From an uncultured Clostridia bacterium (GTDB lineage: Bacteria; Bacillota; Clostridia; Oscillospirales; Oscillospiraceae): a DNA stretch of 9,019 nt. Shown here piece by piece: positions 1 to 5,865 of the stretch. The stretch is taken from contig CALBGG010000073.1 in NCBI GenBank assembly GCA_937893605.1, positions 1 through 9,019 of the forward strand, given 5' to 3'. A model generated the notes under the pieces. The model ran no database searches. It saw only the letters and a list, made by a program, of their open reading frames with translations, and had not been told where the DNA came from. Each line of letters begins with the position of its first letter. Within the stretch, counting starts at the first letter, position 1. A program made the translations under genes and the position numbers.

Positions 1-2
1 TG

Positions 3-224
3 CGGCACATTCGCTTTCACGACCTCAGACACAGCTGCGCCTCACTGCTTTTGGCGAACGATGTGACTCTGAAGCAAATCCAGGAGTGGCTGGGCCACAG
101 CGACATCGGCACGACGGCGAATATTTACAGTCATTTGGATTACAAGTCCAAGATCACCTCGGCAAATGTAATGGACAATATCCTGACTCTGCCGGACACA
201 GGGCAGACCGGCTGGCACACATGA
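3..224 (+). CDS. Tyrosine recombinase / phage-type integrase, C-terminal fragment
   Basis: Only the last 73 codons are inside the window; the gene starts to the left. Visible in order are RHIRFHDLRHS at the very start (the conserved HxLRH box with the second catalytic Arg), QEWLGHSDIGTT (the GH box with the following conserved His) and ANIYSHLD, whose Tyr is the expected nucleophile. These are the closing motifs of the lambda-integrase family, which cut and rejoin DNA to insert or excise mobile elements. The frame ends at a TGA about 95 bases from the 3' end of a tRNA-Ser gene, the classic position of an integrase at the edge of an integrated element. Base composition is lower in G+C than in the ribosomal genes further right, consistent with acquired DNA. 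A XerC/D-type housekeeping recombinase is less likely given the tRNA context. The substrate-specific N-terminal domain cannot be seen. Confidence 0.9.
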   Translation, partial: RHIRFHDLRHSCASLLLANDVTLKQIQEWLGHSDIGTTANIYSHLDYKSKITSANVMDNILTLPDTGQTGWHT

Positions 225-270
225 GTTCTTGCCGAAAATCATGTGCGCCGATGTGACTTTGCGCAAAAAG

Positions 271-318
271 AAAAGCCCAGTCATATATGGGCAAAAGCCT
301 TGATATGACTGGGTTTTT
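271..318. terminator. Bidirectional Rho-independent terminator between integrase and tRNA-Ser
   Basis: A perfect 11-bp stem pairs CCCAGTCATAT (276-286) with ATATGACTGGG (303-313). A smaller GGC/GCC hairpin sits inside the loop. The stem is followed by TTTTT on the plus strand, which would end integrase transcripts. On the minus strand it is followed by CTTTTCTTTTT, which would end tRNA transcripts. Confidence 0.85.
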
Positions 319-406
319 GGCGGAGAGTTAGGGATTCGAACCCTAGGTTCCTTTTGGGAACACGACATTTCGAGTGTCGCACCTTCGACCTCTCGGACAA
401 CTCTCC
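318..406 (-). tRNA. tRNA-Ser (anticodon CGA), with encoded CCA
   Basis: On the minus strand the gene opens with GGAGAGT, which pairs with ACTCTCC at its 3' end (322-328). A discriminator G (321) and an encoded CCA (318-320) follow. The anticodon arm is CGACA, loop CTCGAAA (368-374), TGTCG, giving anticodon CGA (370-372), which reads UCG codons. A long variable arm (GTTCC AAAA GGAAC type) and a GGTTCGAATCC T-arm mark it as a class II serine tRNA. Length with CCA is 89 bases, normal for the family. It is transcribed from its own promoter towards the integrase and ends at the shared terminator. Confidence 0.97.
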
Positions 407-416
407 GTATATCTCA

Positions 417-445
417 AGTGTAATCCCTGCTCCGGAAGAATGCAA
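417..445 (-). promoter_or_regulatory. SigA-type promoter of tRNA-Ser(CGA)
   Basis: Read on the minus strand: -35 TTGCAT (440-445), 17-base spacer, -10 TACACT (417-422), with the first tRNA base about 11 bases beyond the -10 box. Spacing and position fit a tRNA promoter. Confidence 0.7.
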
Positions 446-546
446 GAAAAACACGCAAGAACGATATGAAATTGTGAAATCCGAACCCGCGCAAAGCCCT
501 GTGCGGCGGACATTTTCAGCGGATGAAACGGCCGGAGCTTTCAAAC

Positions 547-587
547 ATTTCGAGTCAGGGCCGTTATGACCACTTCGATACCTATCC
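547..587 (-). pseudogene. Probable relic: 5' half of a second tRNA-Ser(CGA)
   Basis: Read on the minus strand from 587, the segment folds like the first half of a tRNA. There is GGATAGG (acceptor arm), TA, a D-arm TCG...CGG around a loop holding GTGG and ATAA, then CCTGA and the anticodon loop CTCGAAA. The conserved T8, GG of the D-loop, T33 and a purine at 37 are all present. After the loop the expected TCAGG half of the anticodon stem is absent, and no CCTATCC acceptor partner or T-arm follows before the intact tRNA. The loop region shares the 11-mer ACATTTCGAGT (545-555, plus strand) with the intact tRNA-Ser (365-375). It is most likely a serine tRNA cut at its anticodon loop by integration or deletion. 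A chance tRNA-like stretch is possible. Confidence 0.55.
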
Positions 588-618
588 ATATATACAAGCG
601 GCGCGAGCCGTTTGCTTT

Positions 619-1020
619 TCAGTTAACGTCCTCAAGGTCGAGCGCATCGTCATCGACATCCATGCTCATCTCGCCGAGGCGCATGCGGCGCTCGATCTTC
701 ATCTTTTCGACGTGCTCATGGATAAGCTCCTTGACCTCGTTTGGCTGGCGGATGTTTTTAAGCGTAAGCTCCGGGATGCTTTTATCCGTCGATACCACAG
801 TTACCGAGCCGACGCCGAAAATCCGCTGCCACAAAGATACCGACACGCGCAGATCGCGCACACGGTACAGCACGATCTCATCATGCTTTACATTCAGGAA
901 GCCGCGCTTAAGAAACAGCCTGTCCTCGCTCAGCGCGTATCGCGTGAAGCTTATGGGCATGCCGAGGATGCGCTTGCGGTCGTGCCAGATTTCAACTATC
1001 TTTGAAACGAGCTTTGCCAT
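619..1020 (-). CDS. Small bacterial PH-domain protein (bPH_2-like)
   Basis: A 133-residue soluble protein with no signal peptide or membrane segment. Residues about 20-110 read as alternating beta strands closing with a helix (NEVKELIHEHVEKMKIERR). The run around EIVLYRVRDLRVSVSLWQRIFG, followed by GSVTVVSTD and LTLKNIRQPNEV, is the typical core of the bacterial pleckstrin-homology fold seen in YdbS/YdbT-like proteins. The C-terminus is strongly acidic (MDVDDDALDLEDVN). Function is unknown; family members are presumed to bind proteins or membranes. I chose the ATG at 1020 because AAGGAG lies 8 bases upstream. A GTG three codons earlier would sit directly on that site. It has its own promoter and stands alone, with no operon partner. 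Confidence 0.8.
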   Translation of the reverse strand: MAKLVSKIVEIWHDRKRILGMPISFTRYALSEDRLFLKRGFLNVKHDEIVLYRVRDLRVSVSLWQRIFGVGSVTVVSTDKSIPELTLKNIRQPNEVKELIHEHVEKMKIERRMRLGEMSMDVDDDALDLEDVN

Positions 1021-1049
1021 CTCGGTCACTCCTTATATTATGCTATGAT

Positions 1050-1078
1050 ATTCTACCTAATCACCGCAAAAAAATCAA
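1050..1078 (-). promoter_or_regulatory. SigA-type promoter of the PH-domain gene
   Basis: Minus strand: -35 TTGATT (1073-1078), 17-base spacer, -10 TAGAAT (1050-1055), about 30 bases upstream of the ATG. The -35 box lies 9 bases outside the end of repeat element A. Confidence 0.75.
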
Positions 1079-1086
1079 GTACTTTT

Positions 1087-1265
1087 TTAGAGACGCACGG
1101 ACGCCGCTGCGGATACGGTGATTGCCGCAGCCCGGCTCGGGACTTCTGCCGAAGCCGCAAACTCTGCACCGCATGTTTGGGAAGCGAAACCTTACGGTTT
1201 ATGCCTATTTCCCGATACCGGGCAGCCGCAATAAATGTATCGGTACAGCCTTAATTCGCCTCTAA
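1087..1265. repeat. Inverted-repeat element A (179 bp, MITE/REP-like family)
   Basis: The left end begins TTAGAGACGCACGG and the right end, reverse-complemented, begins TTAGAGGCGAATTAAGGCTG. The inner parts of the two ends also match: ATAC...ATTGC(C/G)GC(A/T)GCCCGG occurs about 25-48 bases in from each side. The right 53 bases match the right 53 bases of element B at 43 positions, and the similarity appears to continue inwards (ACGGTTT blocks). No convincing ORF is inside. The right end overlaps the 3' end of the ATP-grasp gene: the leucine codon, Glu-Ala-Asn and the TAA all come from element sequence. It fills most of the gap between the PH gene promoter and the ATP-grasp stop. Confidence 0.75.
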
Positions 1266-2264
1266 GCATTCGGCTATGGCCTTTTGAAACTTGGGGAGGA
1301 CGCCGATGCCGTTTGTTCGGTGCGGCGGAAGCTGATAAATATCGTGGCCGGGGTAATCGTTGCCCTCGATGAGCAGCGGCCCGTTGTCGGTCACGCACAC
1401 GTCCCAGCCGACAATGCCGACCTGCGGCACGACCTGCCCCGCGCGCTCGACCATAGCCACTACCTCGTCCCAAAGCGGTATCTTAAAGCCCTTTATCGCA
1501 ACGCCCGTGAGCGGGTGGACATCGTACAGATGCCCGGACTTGTCAAGCGCGGGATAGATTATCTCGCCACTGTCCTCCTCAACGGGCACGACCATGCCGC
1601 CGTTATTGAAGTTATCTACATATTTCCCGTTGCCGATGCGCAGATACGCCGCCACGACGCGCGTTTTTTTGCCGTGAGTAAAGCTTATGACGCGGCAGGT
1701 GTTGACCGAGCAGGGGTGCAGCGCCATAAGGTCGCGGTGCTGCGTGACGCACTCCTCGAGCAGCACATGCCCCGCGCCGGCAAGGTGCTCGCGCAAAGGC
1801 TCTTTCAGCTCGCGTACGTCGAGCTTTTCGACGCCGCGGCCGCATTGCCCGTCTACGGGCTTTACCATGAACACGGGGTGCTTTTCGACAAAGGCAGATA
1901 TCTCCTCATCGCTTGCGGCAGAGTAATCGAGCCAGTCGCGGTGCAGAAAGGCCGCGAAGTTGTGCGCGAATTTGAGCTTGTTTTCGATCTCGGGCATATA
2001 CGCGGGGTCGTTGTAGGTCCTGATGAAGCTGTTGTTCATGCCGCGAGTCAGAATGGTTTTGCGCTGTGCGGCGTTGAGATCGTACATCTCAAACAGCCAG
2101 TAATCCATATATCCGGCCTGGTAGCGCAGACCGCACCAGACCATGTCGAAGAATATAAACAGCTTACTGCGCCCGGACTTTTCGTGAACTTCGTCGATCT
2201 TTTGAAGCATCTGCTTCCAATTGAGCCCGGCAATGCGCGCAAGCAGAAATTTGAGCTTTCCCAT
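1251..2264 (-). CDS. ATP-grasp enzyme, sugar-transfer-associated type
   Basis: The protein has 337 residues. The ATP-binding glycine-rich loop is at 133-146 (MVKPVDGQCGRGVE, with Lys135). HVLLEECV (166-173) is the adenine-contact strand, NTCRVIS (188-194) carries a conserved Arg, and VGWDVCV...LLIEGND (285-303) holds the Asp288, Glu300 and Asn302 expected to bind Mg-ATP. The arrangement matches the ATPgrasp_ST family (sugar-transfer associated), often found near exopolysaccharide or teichoic-acid genes. Such enzymes join a carboxylate to an amine or similar nucleophile via an acyl-phosphate. No partner glycosyltransferase is nearby, so the substrate is unknown. The start is set by GGGGAG five bases upstream of ATG. 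It has its own promoter. The last codons (LEAN and stop) are provided by repeat element A, so the C-terminus was probably altered by insertion. Confidence 0.85.
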   Translation of the reverse strand: MGKLKFLLARIAGLNWKQMLQKIDEVHEKSGRSKLFIFFDMVWCGLRYQAGYMDYWLFEMYDLNAAQRKTILTRGMNNSFIRTYNDPAYMPEIENKLKFAHNFAAFLHRDWLDYSAASDEEISAFVEKHPVFMVKPVDGQCGRGVEKLDVRELKEPLREHLAGAGHVLLEECVTQHRDLMALHPCSVNTCRVISFTHGKKTRVVAAYLRIGNGKYVDNFNNGGMVVPVEEDSGEIIYPALDKSGHLYDVHPLTGVAIKGFKIPLWDEVVAMVERAGQVVPQVGIVGWDVCVTDNGPLLIEGNDYPGHDIYQLPPHRTNGIGVLPKFQKAIAECLEAN

Positions 2265-2304
2265 CTGTGCTCCCCCTCGGGTGATTTATCATGGATATCT
2301 GAAT

Positions 2305-2333
2305 ATTATATTATCCGCCGCCGTCAAAATCAA
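2305..2333 (-). promoter_or_regulatory. SigA-type promoter of the ATP-grasp gene
   Basis: Minus strand: -35 TTGATT (2328-2333), 17-base spacer, consensus -10 TATAAT (2305-2310), about 40 bases before the start codon. The -35 box abuts the CTGAAAAAG end sequence of the repeat region to its right. Confidence 0.8.
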
Positions 2334-2352
2334 TCTTTTTCAGCGACGCTTT

Positions 2353-2589
2353 TTCAGTGGCGCATTAAGGCTGCGCCTATACGGTGATCGCGTCGGCCCG
2401 GTGTCGAGGCTGCGGCGGAAACCGTTTTTGCATCGCCCTACGGCATTGCGCCGCGCCGTGCAGGGAACGGGCCTTCAAGGGGAAGCATACATCGCGCCGA
2501 CGGAAAGCGGCGATTTAACGGTTTCGTCGGCATGTGCGATAACGGGCAGCTGCAATAAACGTATCGGCACAATGTTCGTGCGCCTCTAA
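2353..2589. repeat. Inverted-repeat element B (237 bp, same family as A)
   Basis: The left end starts TTCAGTGGCGCATTAAGG, and the right end reverse-complemented starts TTAGAGGCGCACGAACATTG. Inner blocks match element A: TATACGGTGAT...GGCCCGG on the left, and AACGGGCAGCTGCAATAAA on the right. A 7-bp hairpin (GCCGACG/CGTCGGC) lies in the interior. Immediately to the left (2340-2352) is another end-like motif, CAGCGACGCTTTTTC, matching the start of element D at 13 of 15 positions, which suggests nesting or a partial second copy. The right end coincides with the stop codon of corA (TTTTAG). No credible ORF lies within. Confidence 0.75.
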
Positions 2590-3494
2590 AACTTGCGGAA
2601 GTGCTTGCGGAGCCAGAGTATCTCGATAACGACGATGACGAGGGCGACGACGGCGGCAGCGGCATAGCCGCAGCGCCACGTGAGCTCGGGCATGTTGCGG
2701 AAATTCATGCCGTACCAGCCGGTCAGCAGCGTCAGGGGCAAAAACAGCGTCGTCACTACGGTCAGCAGCCCCATGATGCGGTTCTGGCGCGAGTCCTGCT
2801 CGGCCTGATACAGCTCGCGCAGATGCAGGGCGCTCTCGGCTACGAGCTCGGCGTGATCCTGAAGCCGCTCGGCCCGGCGCGCGAACTTTTCCCAGGCGGT
2901 GCAGTCGTGGACTATTGGCGCGCACAGCTCGTCGGAAAGCCGCTCGCCGATGTCCGAGAGCTGAGCATAGTATGCGCCGAGCTCGGATAGCTTTTGACGA
3001 TGCCGCGTCAGGCGGTGGAAGAAATCGTCGGGCGTTTTGCCGTCAAGCTCGGTCTCCATGTGCTCGAGCTCGGCCTCCATGTGCATCATGTATGGTACGT
3101 CGTTTTCGGTCAGAAGCTCCAGCAGCCGCAAAAGAAGCTGAGACGGACGCTCGATGCCGGACGAGTGCTTTATTAGTCTGCTCATGATAGTTTTATATTC
3201 GCCCGAGTCCTCGATGATATAAAGCGTGCCCGCCGTCAGGCAGAAGCCGAAGCAGAGCTCCGGCGCGCGCTGCGCCTCCTTGCGCGGAACGCGCATCGTT
3301 CCGATGATGCCGCCGCGGTACAGCTCCGCCTTGCAGTAGCGGATCGAGCCGAGGCTGTGCAGCATGTCGCGGTGAAACGGAAAATCTTCCTTCCTCTCGC
3401 GGAACTCGTCGGCTGTCATGGTGATCAGTATCGGCTCTGTTCCTGTCTTTGCGGGCACTATCGCCTTCGCGGCGTTCAGTGTGTATTCGGTCAT
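2586..3494 (-). CDS. corA: CorA-family divalent metal ion transporter
   Basis: The protein has 302 residues. A mixed alpha/beta cytoplasmic domain (about 1-120) is followed by long charged helices (about 120-235, e.g. MHMEAELEHMETELDG and SALHLRELYQAEQDSRQNRIMG). Then come two membrane helices at about 240-260 and 275-295, joined by the loop with the diagnostic YGMNF motif (Gly-Met-Asn at 262-264). GMN at the end of the first helix forms the selectivity filter of CorA pentamers, which admit Mg2+ and sometimes Co2+ or Ni2+. The basic C-terminal tail (RKHFRKF) faces the cytoplasm as expected. Length is slightly below the usual 310-350. The start is supported by GGGAG seven bases upstream. The TAG stop is part of the end sequence of element B. 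The exact metal cannot be told from sequence. Confidence 0.93.
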   Translation of the reverse strand: MTEYTLNAAKAIVPAKTGTEPILITMTADEFRERKEDFPFHRDMLHSLGSIRYCKAELYRGGIIGTMRVPRKEAQRAPELCFGFCLTAGTLYIIEDSGEYKTIMSRLIKHSSGIERPSQLLLRLLELLTENDVPYMMHMEAELEHMETELDGKTPDDFFHRLTRHRQKLSELGAYYAQLSDIGERLSDELCAPIVHDCTAWEKFARRAERLQDHAELVAESALHLRELYQAEQDSRQNRIMGLLTVVTTLFLPLTLLTGWYGMNFRNMPELTWRCGYAAAAVVALVIVVIEILWLRKHFRKF

Positions 3495-3526
3495 GCTACC
3501 ACTCCCAAAAGCTATTTCATGCTGCC

Positions 3527-3535
3527 ATTATATCA
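3527..3535 (-). promoter_or_regulatory. Extended -10 promoter of corA
   Basis: Minus strand TGATATAAT, a TGn-extended consensus -10 (TATAAT at 3527-3532), 32 bases upstream of the corA start. No good -35 box is present at 17 bases, which is usual for extended -10 promoters. An Mg2+-sensing leader is not possible in so short a 5' region. Confidence 0.65.
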
Positions 3536-3580
3536 CCTTAACTGACAAAAGCCCACATTTTTTGAATATCTGCTGTAATG

Positions 3581-3603
3581 TTTTTTCAGCGCCTCTGAAA
3601 AAA
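3581..3603. repeat. Minimal copy E of the repeat ends: TTTTTTCAG / CTGAAAAAA hairpin
   Basis: A 9-bp perfect stem (3581-3589 with 3595-3603) closes a CGCCT loop. It reads as two end motifs of the repeat family (CAGAGGCGC on the minus strand) fused with no interior. It overlaps the first bases of the htrA terminator stem, so the two hairpins share part of the A/T tract. Confidence 0.55.
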
Positions 3604-3639
3604 CAAAAGACCGCAGCAGAAGCTGCGGCCTTTTGTTTT
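3600..3639 (-). terminator. Rho-independent terminator of htrA
   Basis: Long stem AAAACAAAAG + CCGCAGC (3600-3617) with GCTGCGG + CTTTTGTTTT (3622-3639), an AGAA loop and one A/C mismatch. On the minus strand it is followed by a T-rich run, 75 bases after the htrA stop. The A/T flanks make it potentially active in both directions. Confidence 0.85.
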
Positions 3640-3713
3640 GGAGAAATAGAGAGGATATATGTCGGGAGGAAGAGAGAGAACCCTCCCGATTAAAGGAGAA
3701 GAAACATAGCAAA

Positions 3714-5078
3714 TTAATTGGGTATGCACGAGATGCCGAACTCATTGACGCCGCTGTTTCCGGTGTCGGGCTTGGACTCATCGAAAGTGATGCTGAGTGT
3801 TTCGTACTCGCCGCCGCGATAGACGACGATCTCGGTGCTCTGCCCGGCCTTGAAGTTCTTTACCGCGGCGTTCAGGTCGGAATAGCTTCCTATGACCTCG
3901 CCGCCGACCTCGGTGATGATATCTCCCGCGGCAATACCCGATTTCTCGGCGCAGCCGCCGGACTCGACATTATATACATACGCGCCCTCGGGCATGTTGT
4001 AATACTGCGCGTAAACCGAGGTATAGCGATTGTCGATGTCAACGCCCATATAGGCTCTGCCGCTGACGTAGCCCTTTGTGATGAGCTCGTTTGCGATATC
4101 GGCCGCGTCGTTAATGGGGATCGCAAAGCCCAGACCCTCCACGCCGGAGGAGCCGACCTTCGCGGTCGCGATGCCGATGACCTCGCCGCTTTCGTTGTAA
4201 ACCGGTCCGCCGGAGTTGCCGGAGTTGATGGCTGCGTCAAACTGGAACATGTTTATCGCGGCATCTCCCTGCTCGGTCGTGATGCTGCGGTCAAGCGCGC
4301 TCACACGGCCGGAGGTCATTGAAAAATCAAGCTCGCCCAGAGGATTTCCGATGGCAAAAACGCTGTCGCCCACGGCGATATCGTCGCTGTTGCCGATGGT
4401 GACGGGGCTTAAGCCGGAGGCGTCTATCTTCAGGACGGCGACGTCGTTATCCTCGTCAAAGCCGACGACCTTGGCTTCAAAGCTCGATTTGTCCTTAAAC
4501 AGGACGCTTATCTTGTAGCCTCTTTTCTGCGCCGACTCGATAACATGATAATTTGTCAATACATATCCGTCGGCGGTTATGACAAATCCGGTGCCGGCAA
4601 CGGCGCTCGCGCTCTGCTGGCCGAATATGTTTGCATAGGTGCTTTCAAGCGAAACGCCCACGGTCTGCTTGCAGCCGAGCTCGTATATCTCGTTTGCCGA
4701 GGCTGTCTCGGTGCTGACCTTTTTGCCGCCCGGCGTGCTTACGATGGGCTTGACGGAGTTATCCTTCGCCGTGCCGTCGGCAAGATTCCCCCTGACTGCG
4801 CTCCATGATACAAAGCCGCCCACAAGGCCGCCGACCAGTGCGCAGACAAGGCACATGCACGCGATCTTCAGCGCACCGCCTCGCCTCGCCTCGCCCGATT
4901 TCTCCCGAGGCTTTTTCTCCTCGGGCGCGTAGTAGTTGGGCACCTCTGTCGCCTCGTCCTGCGGGACAAACTCCGCGTCCTCATACAGGCGCTGCTCGGG
5001 ACGGACAAAGTGATACTCGCCGTCTATCCCGGCGTCGTCGGACGAATTATCTGTTCTCTTGTCTCTGTTGTCGTCCAT
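3714..5078 (-). CDS. htrA: HtrA/DegP-type membrane-anchored serine protease with PDZ domain
   Basis: The protein has 454 residues. An acidic cytoplasmic tail (1-65) is followed by one membrane helix (about 70-92, GGALKIACMCLVCALVGGLVGG), which puts the rest outside the cell. The trypsin-like domain (about 130-330) carries the triad His178 (LTNYHVIES), Asp212 (EDNDVAVLKID) and Ser289 (NSGNSGGPV). A PDZ domain follows (about 337-432, YMGVDI...GGCAEKSGIAAGDIITEVGG). This is the layout of Gram-positive HtrA proteins, which degrade or refold damaged exported proteins under heat, secretion or antibiotic stress. I chose the ATG at 5078, preceded five bases earlier by GGAGG. An in-frame GTG at 5126 lies in a probable -10 region (TATTAT, 5118-5123) and has no ribosome binding site. 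No CssRS-type operator could be recognised. A 75-base 3' tail leads to its terminator. Confidence 0.93.
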   Translation of the reverse strand: MDDNRDKRTDNSSDDAGIDGEYHFVRPEQRLYEDAEFVPQDEATEVPNYYAPEEKKPREKSGEARRGGALKIACMCLVCALVGGLVGGFVSWSAVRGNLADGTAKDNSVKPIVSTPGGKKVSTETASANEIYELGCKQTVGVSLESTYANIFGQQSASAVAGTGFVITADGYVLTNYHVIESAQKRGYKISVLFKDKSSFEAKVVGFDEDNDVAVLKIDASGLSPVTIGNSDDIAVGDSVFAIGNPLGELDFSMTSGRVSALDRSITTEQGDAAINMFQFDAAINSGNSGGPVYNESGEVIGIATAKVGSSGVEGLGFAIPINDAADIANELITKGYVSGRAYMGVDIDNRYTSVYAQYYNMPEGAYVYNVESGGCAEKSGIAAGDIITEVGGEVIGSYSDLNAAVKNFKAGQSTEIVVYRGGEYETLSITFDESKPDTGNSGVNEFGISCIPN

Positions 5079-5174
5079 TGCGGCCTCCGGGGGTGTTCGT
5101 TTTGAGCTTGTGATGCTATAATACACACCTTTTATGACAAAGGCATGAACAAAAAAGAAAAATTTTATAAACAG

Positions 5175-5240
5175 TTTTCAGAGGCGCACGGACTATGCCG
5201 CAATATGAGTATCCGTACAATGTCCGTGCACCGCTGAAAA
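5175..5240. repeat. Inverted-repeat element C (66 bp near-palindrome)
   Basis: TTTTCAGAGGCGCACGGAC (5175-5193) is inverted as GTCCGTGCACCGCTGAAAA (5222-5240). The right arm, read in reverse, continues ATTGTACGGATAC...ATATTGCGGC. It matches the right end of element B at 30 of 39 positions, so it is a complete family end joined to a truncated one. It lies between the divergent htrA and rpmG transcription units, with its right end only 4 bases from the -35 box of the ribosomal operon. As RNA it could form a hairpin flanked by U on either strand, so it may also insulate the two units. Confidence 0.75.
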
Positions 5241-5244
5241 AAGC

Positions 5245-5273
5245 TTGACCTTTTAATATAGGTATGGTATATT
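5245..5273 (+). promoter_or_regulatory. SigA-type promoter of the rpmG-secE-nusG-rplK-rplA operon
   Basis: -35 TTGACC (5245-5250), 17-base spacer, -10 TATATT (5268-5273). Expected start of RNA is near 5280, about 127 bases before rpmG. Confidence 0.8.
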
Positions 5274-5279
5274 AATGAT

Positions 5280-5406
5280 TACCTGTCGGACGAGAGGTCT
5301 TTTTTCGTGCGCGCATTTTCCGCACGGGCAGGGATCCGGTTCCCATACAGGGAGGCAAATATCCGCACCGTAACGCGGATAAATAAAATAGGAGGTGCCG
5401 AAAAGT
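5280..5406 (+). promoter_or_regulatory. Structured 5' leader of the ribosomal operon
   Basis: About 127 non-coding bases with three simple stems: CGTGCG/CGCACG (5306-5311 with 5321-5326), GGGA/TCCC (5331-5334 with 5341-5344) and ATCCGC/GCGGAT (5361-5366 with 5375-5380). A T-run sits at 5300-5305, after a weak ACCT/AGGT stem. The leader ends with AGGAGGTG (5390-5397), 9 bases before the rpmG ATG. No T-box, SAM or other known riboswitch motif was recognised. The 5079-5406 interval between htrA and rpmG thus holds element C, a promoter and this leader, and no gene. Confidence 0.4.
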
Positions 5407-5565
5407 ATGGCTGACAACAGAGTCAAGATCACACTGAGATGTGAAGTGTGCAAGCAGAGGAACTACAACACTGTCAAGAACAAGAAGAATACTTCCGAAA
5501 AGCTTGAGAGAAGCAAGTACTGCCCTTTCTGCAGAAAACACACCAAGCACGTAGAAACCAAGTAA
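5407..5565 (+). CDS. rpmG: 50S ribosomal protein L33, zinc-binding form
   Basis: A 52-residue protein, MADNRVKITLRCEVCKQRNY..., with cysteine pairs Cys12/Cys15 and Cys39/Cys42 forming the zinc ribbon (RCEVC and YCPFC). Length and the RKHTKHVETK ending are typical of L33, a large-subunit protein near the tRNA E site. Retention of all four Cys marks the zinc-dependent paralogue type, which in some Firmicutes is replaced by a Cys-less copy under zinc limitation; no such copy is visible here. The start has a strong AGGAGGTG 9 bases upstream. It is the first gene of the operon, 25 bases ahead of secE, the order usual in Firmicutes. Confidence 0.95.
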   Translation: MADNRVKITLRCEVCKQRNYNTVKNKKNTSEKLERSKYCPFCRKHTKHVETK

Positions 5566-5590
5566 CTTTCTGAAAGGATGAGTGTAAAAA

Positions 5591-5860
5591 ATGGCTGAAG
5601 AGAAGAAAAAAGCTGCTCCTGTCAAGAACACCAACGCCGTTAAGAAGGAAGAGAAAAAGCTTGGTTTTTTCCAGCGCATCGGAAAATGGTTCCGCGAGCT
5701 TAAAAGCGAGCTGAAGAAGGTCGTATGGCCTACCCCGAAGCAGCTTGCGACCAACACCGGTGTCGCACTTTTCGTTATGGCGCTTGCCGCCGTCGTCCTT
5801 TGGGGATTTGACGAGCTGGCGGGTCTGGTCGTTAACGTCATCTTCGAGCTGGCGGGTTAG
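5591..5860 (+). CDS. secE: Preprotein translocase subunit SecE
   Basis: The protein has 89 residues. A lysine-rich cytoplasmic N-terminus (1-25) precedes an amphipathic helix (GFFQRIGKWFRELKSELKKV, 25-44). The universal ELKKVVWPT motif follows (40-48), then a single membrane helix at about 55-84. This is the short one-helix SecE of Gram-positive bacteria, which clamps SecY in the SecYEG export channel. AAAGGA lies about 12 bases upstream of the ATG, slightly far. The stop codon TAG ends at 5860, 5 bases before the chosen nusG start, so the two genes are probably translationally coupled. Confidence 0.95.
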   Translation: MAEEKKKAAPVKNTNAVKKEEKKLGFFQRIGKWFRELKSELKKVVWPTPKQLATNTGVALFVMALAAVVLWGFDELAGLVVNVIFELAG

Positions 5861-5865
5861 TGGCC

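Noticed and set aside
57..262. Repeated GATGTGACT motif in the integrase gene and after it (about 60 and 250)
   Set aside because: Only about 9-10 bases shared, no structure, compatible with chance.
281..589. Minus-strand ORF of 102 codons across the tRNA region
   Set aside because: Its C-terminal half is simply tRNA-Ser read as protein and its first residues are the tRNA relic, a familiar annotation artefact.
1284..2387. Plus-strand ORF of 367 codons, longer than the ATP-grasp gene it overlaps
   Set aside because: No ribosome binding site or family motif. The opposite strand has clear ATP-grasp motifs, a promoter and a Shine-Dalgarno site. It is a shadow of GC-rich coding sequence.
1192..2665. 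Similar peptides (RYIYCGCPVS and RYVYCSCPLS) in minus-strand frames of elements A and B
   Set aside because: They follow from DNA similarity of the repeats. The frames have no ribosome binding sites and different lengths, so they are not taken as genes.
5079..5126. Upstream GTG start for htrA adding 16 residues
   Set aside because: The GTG lies in a probable -10 region and lacks a ribosome binding site, whereas ATG 5078 has GGAGG at five bases.
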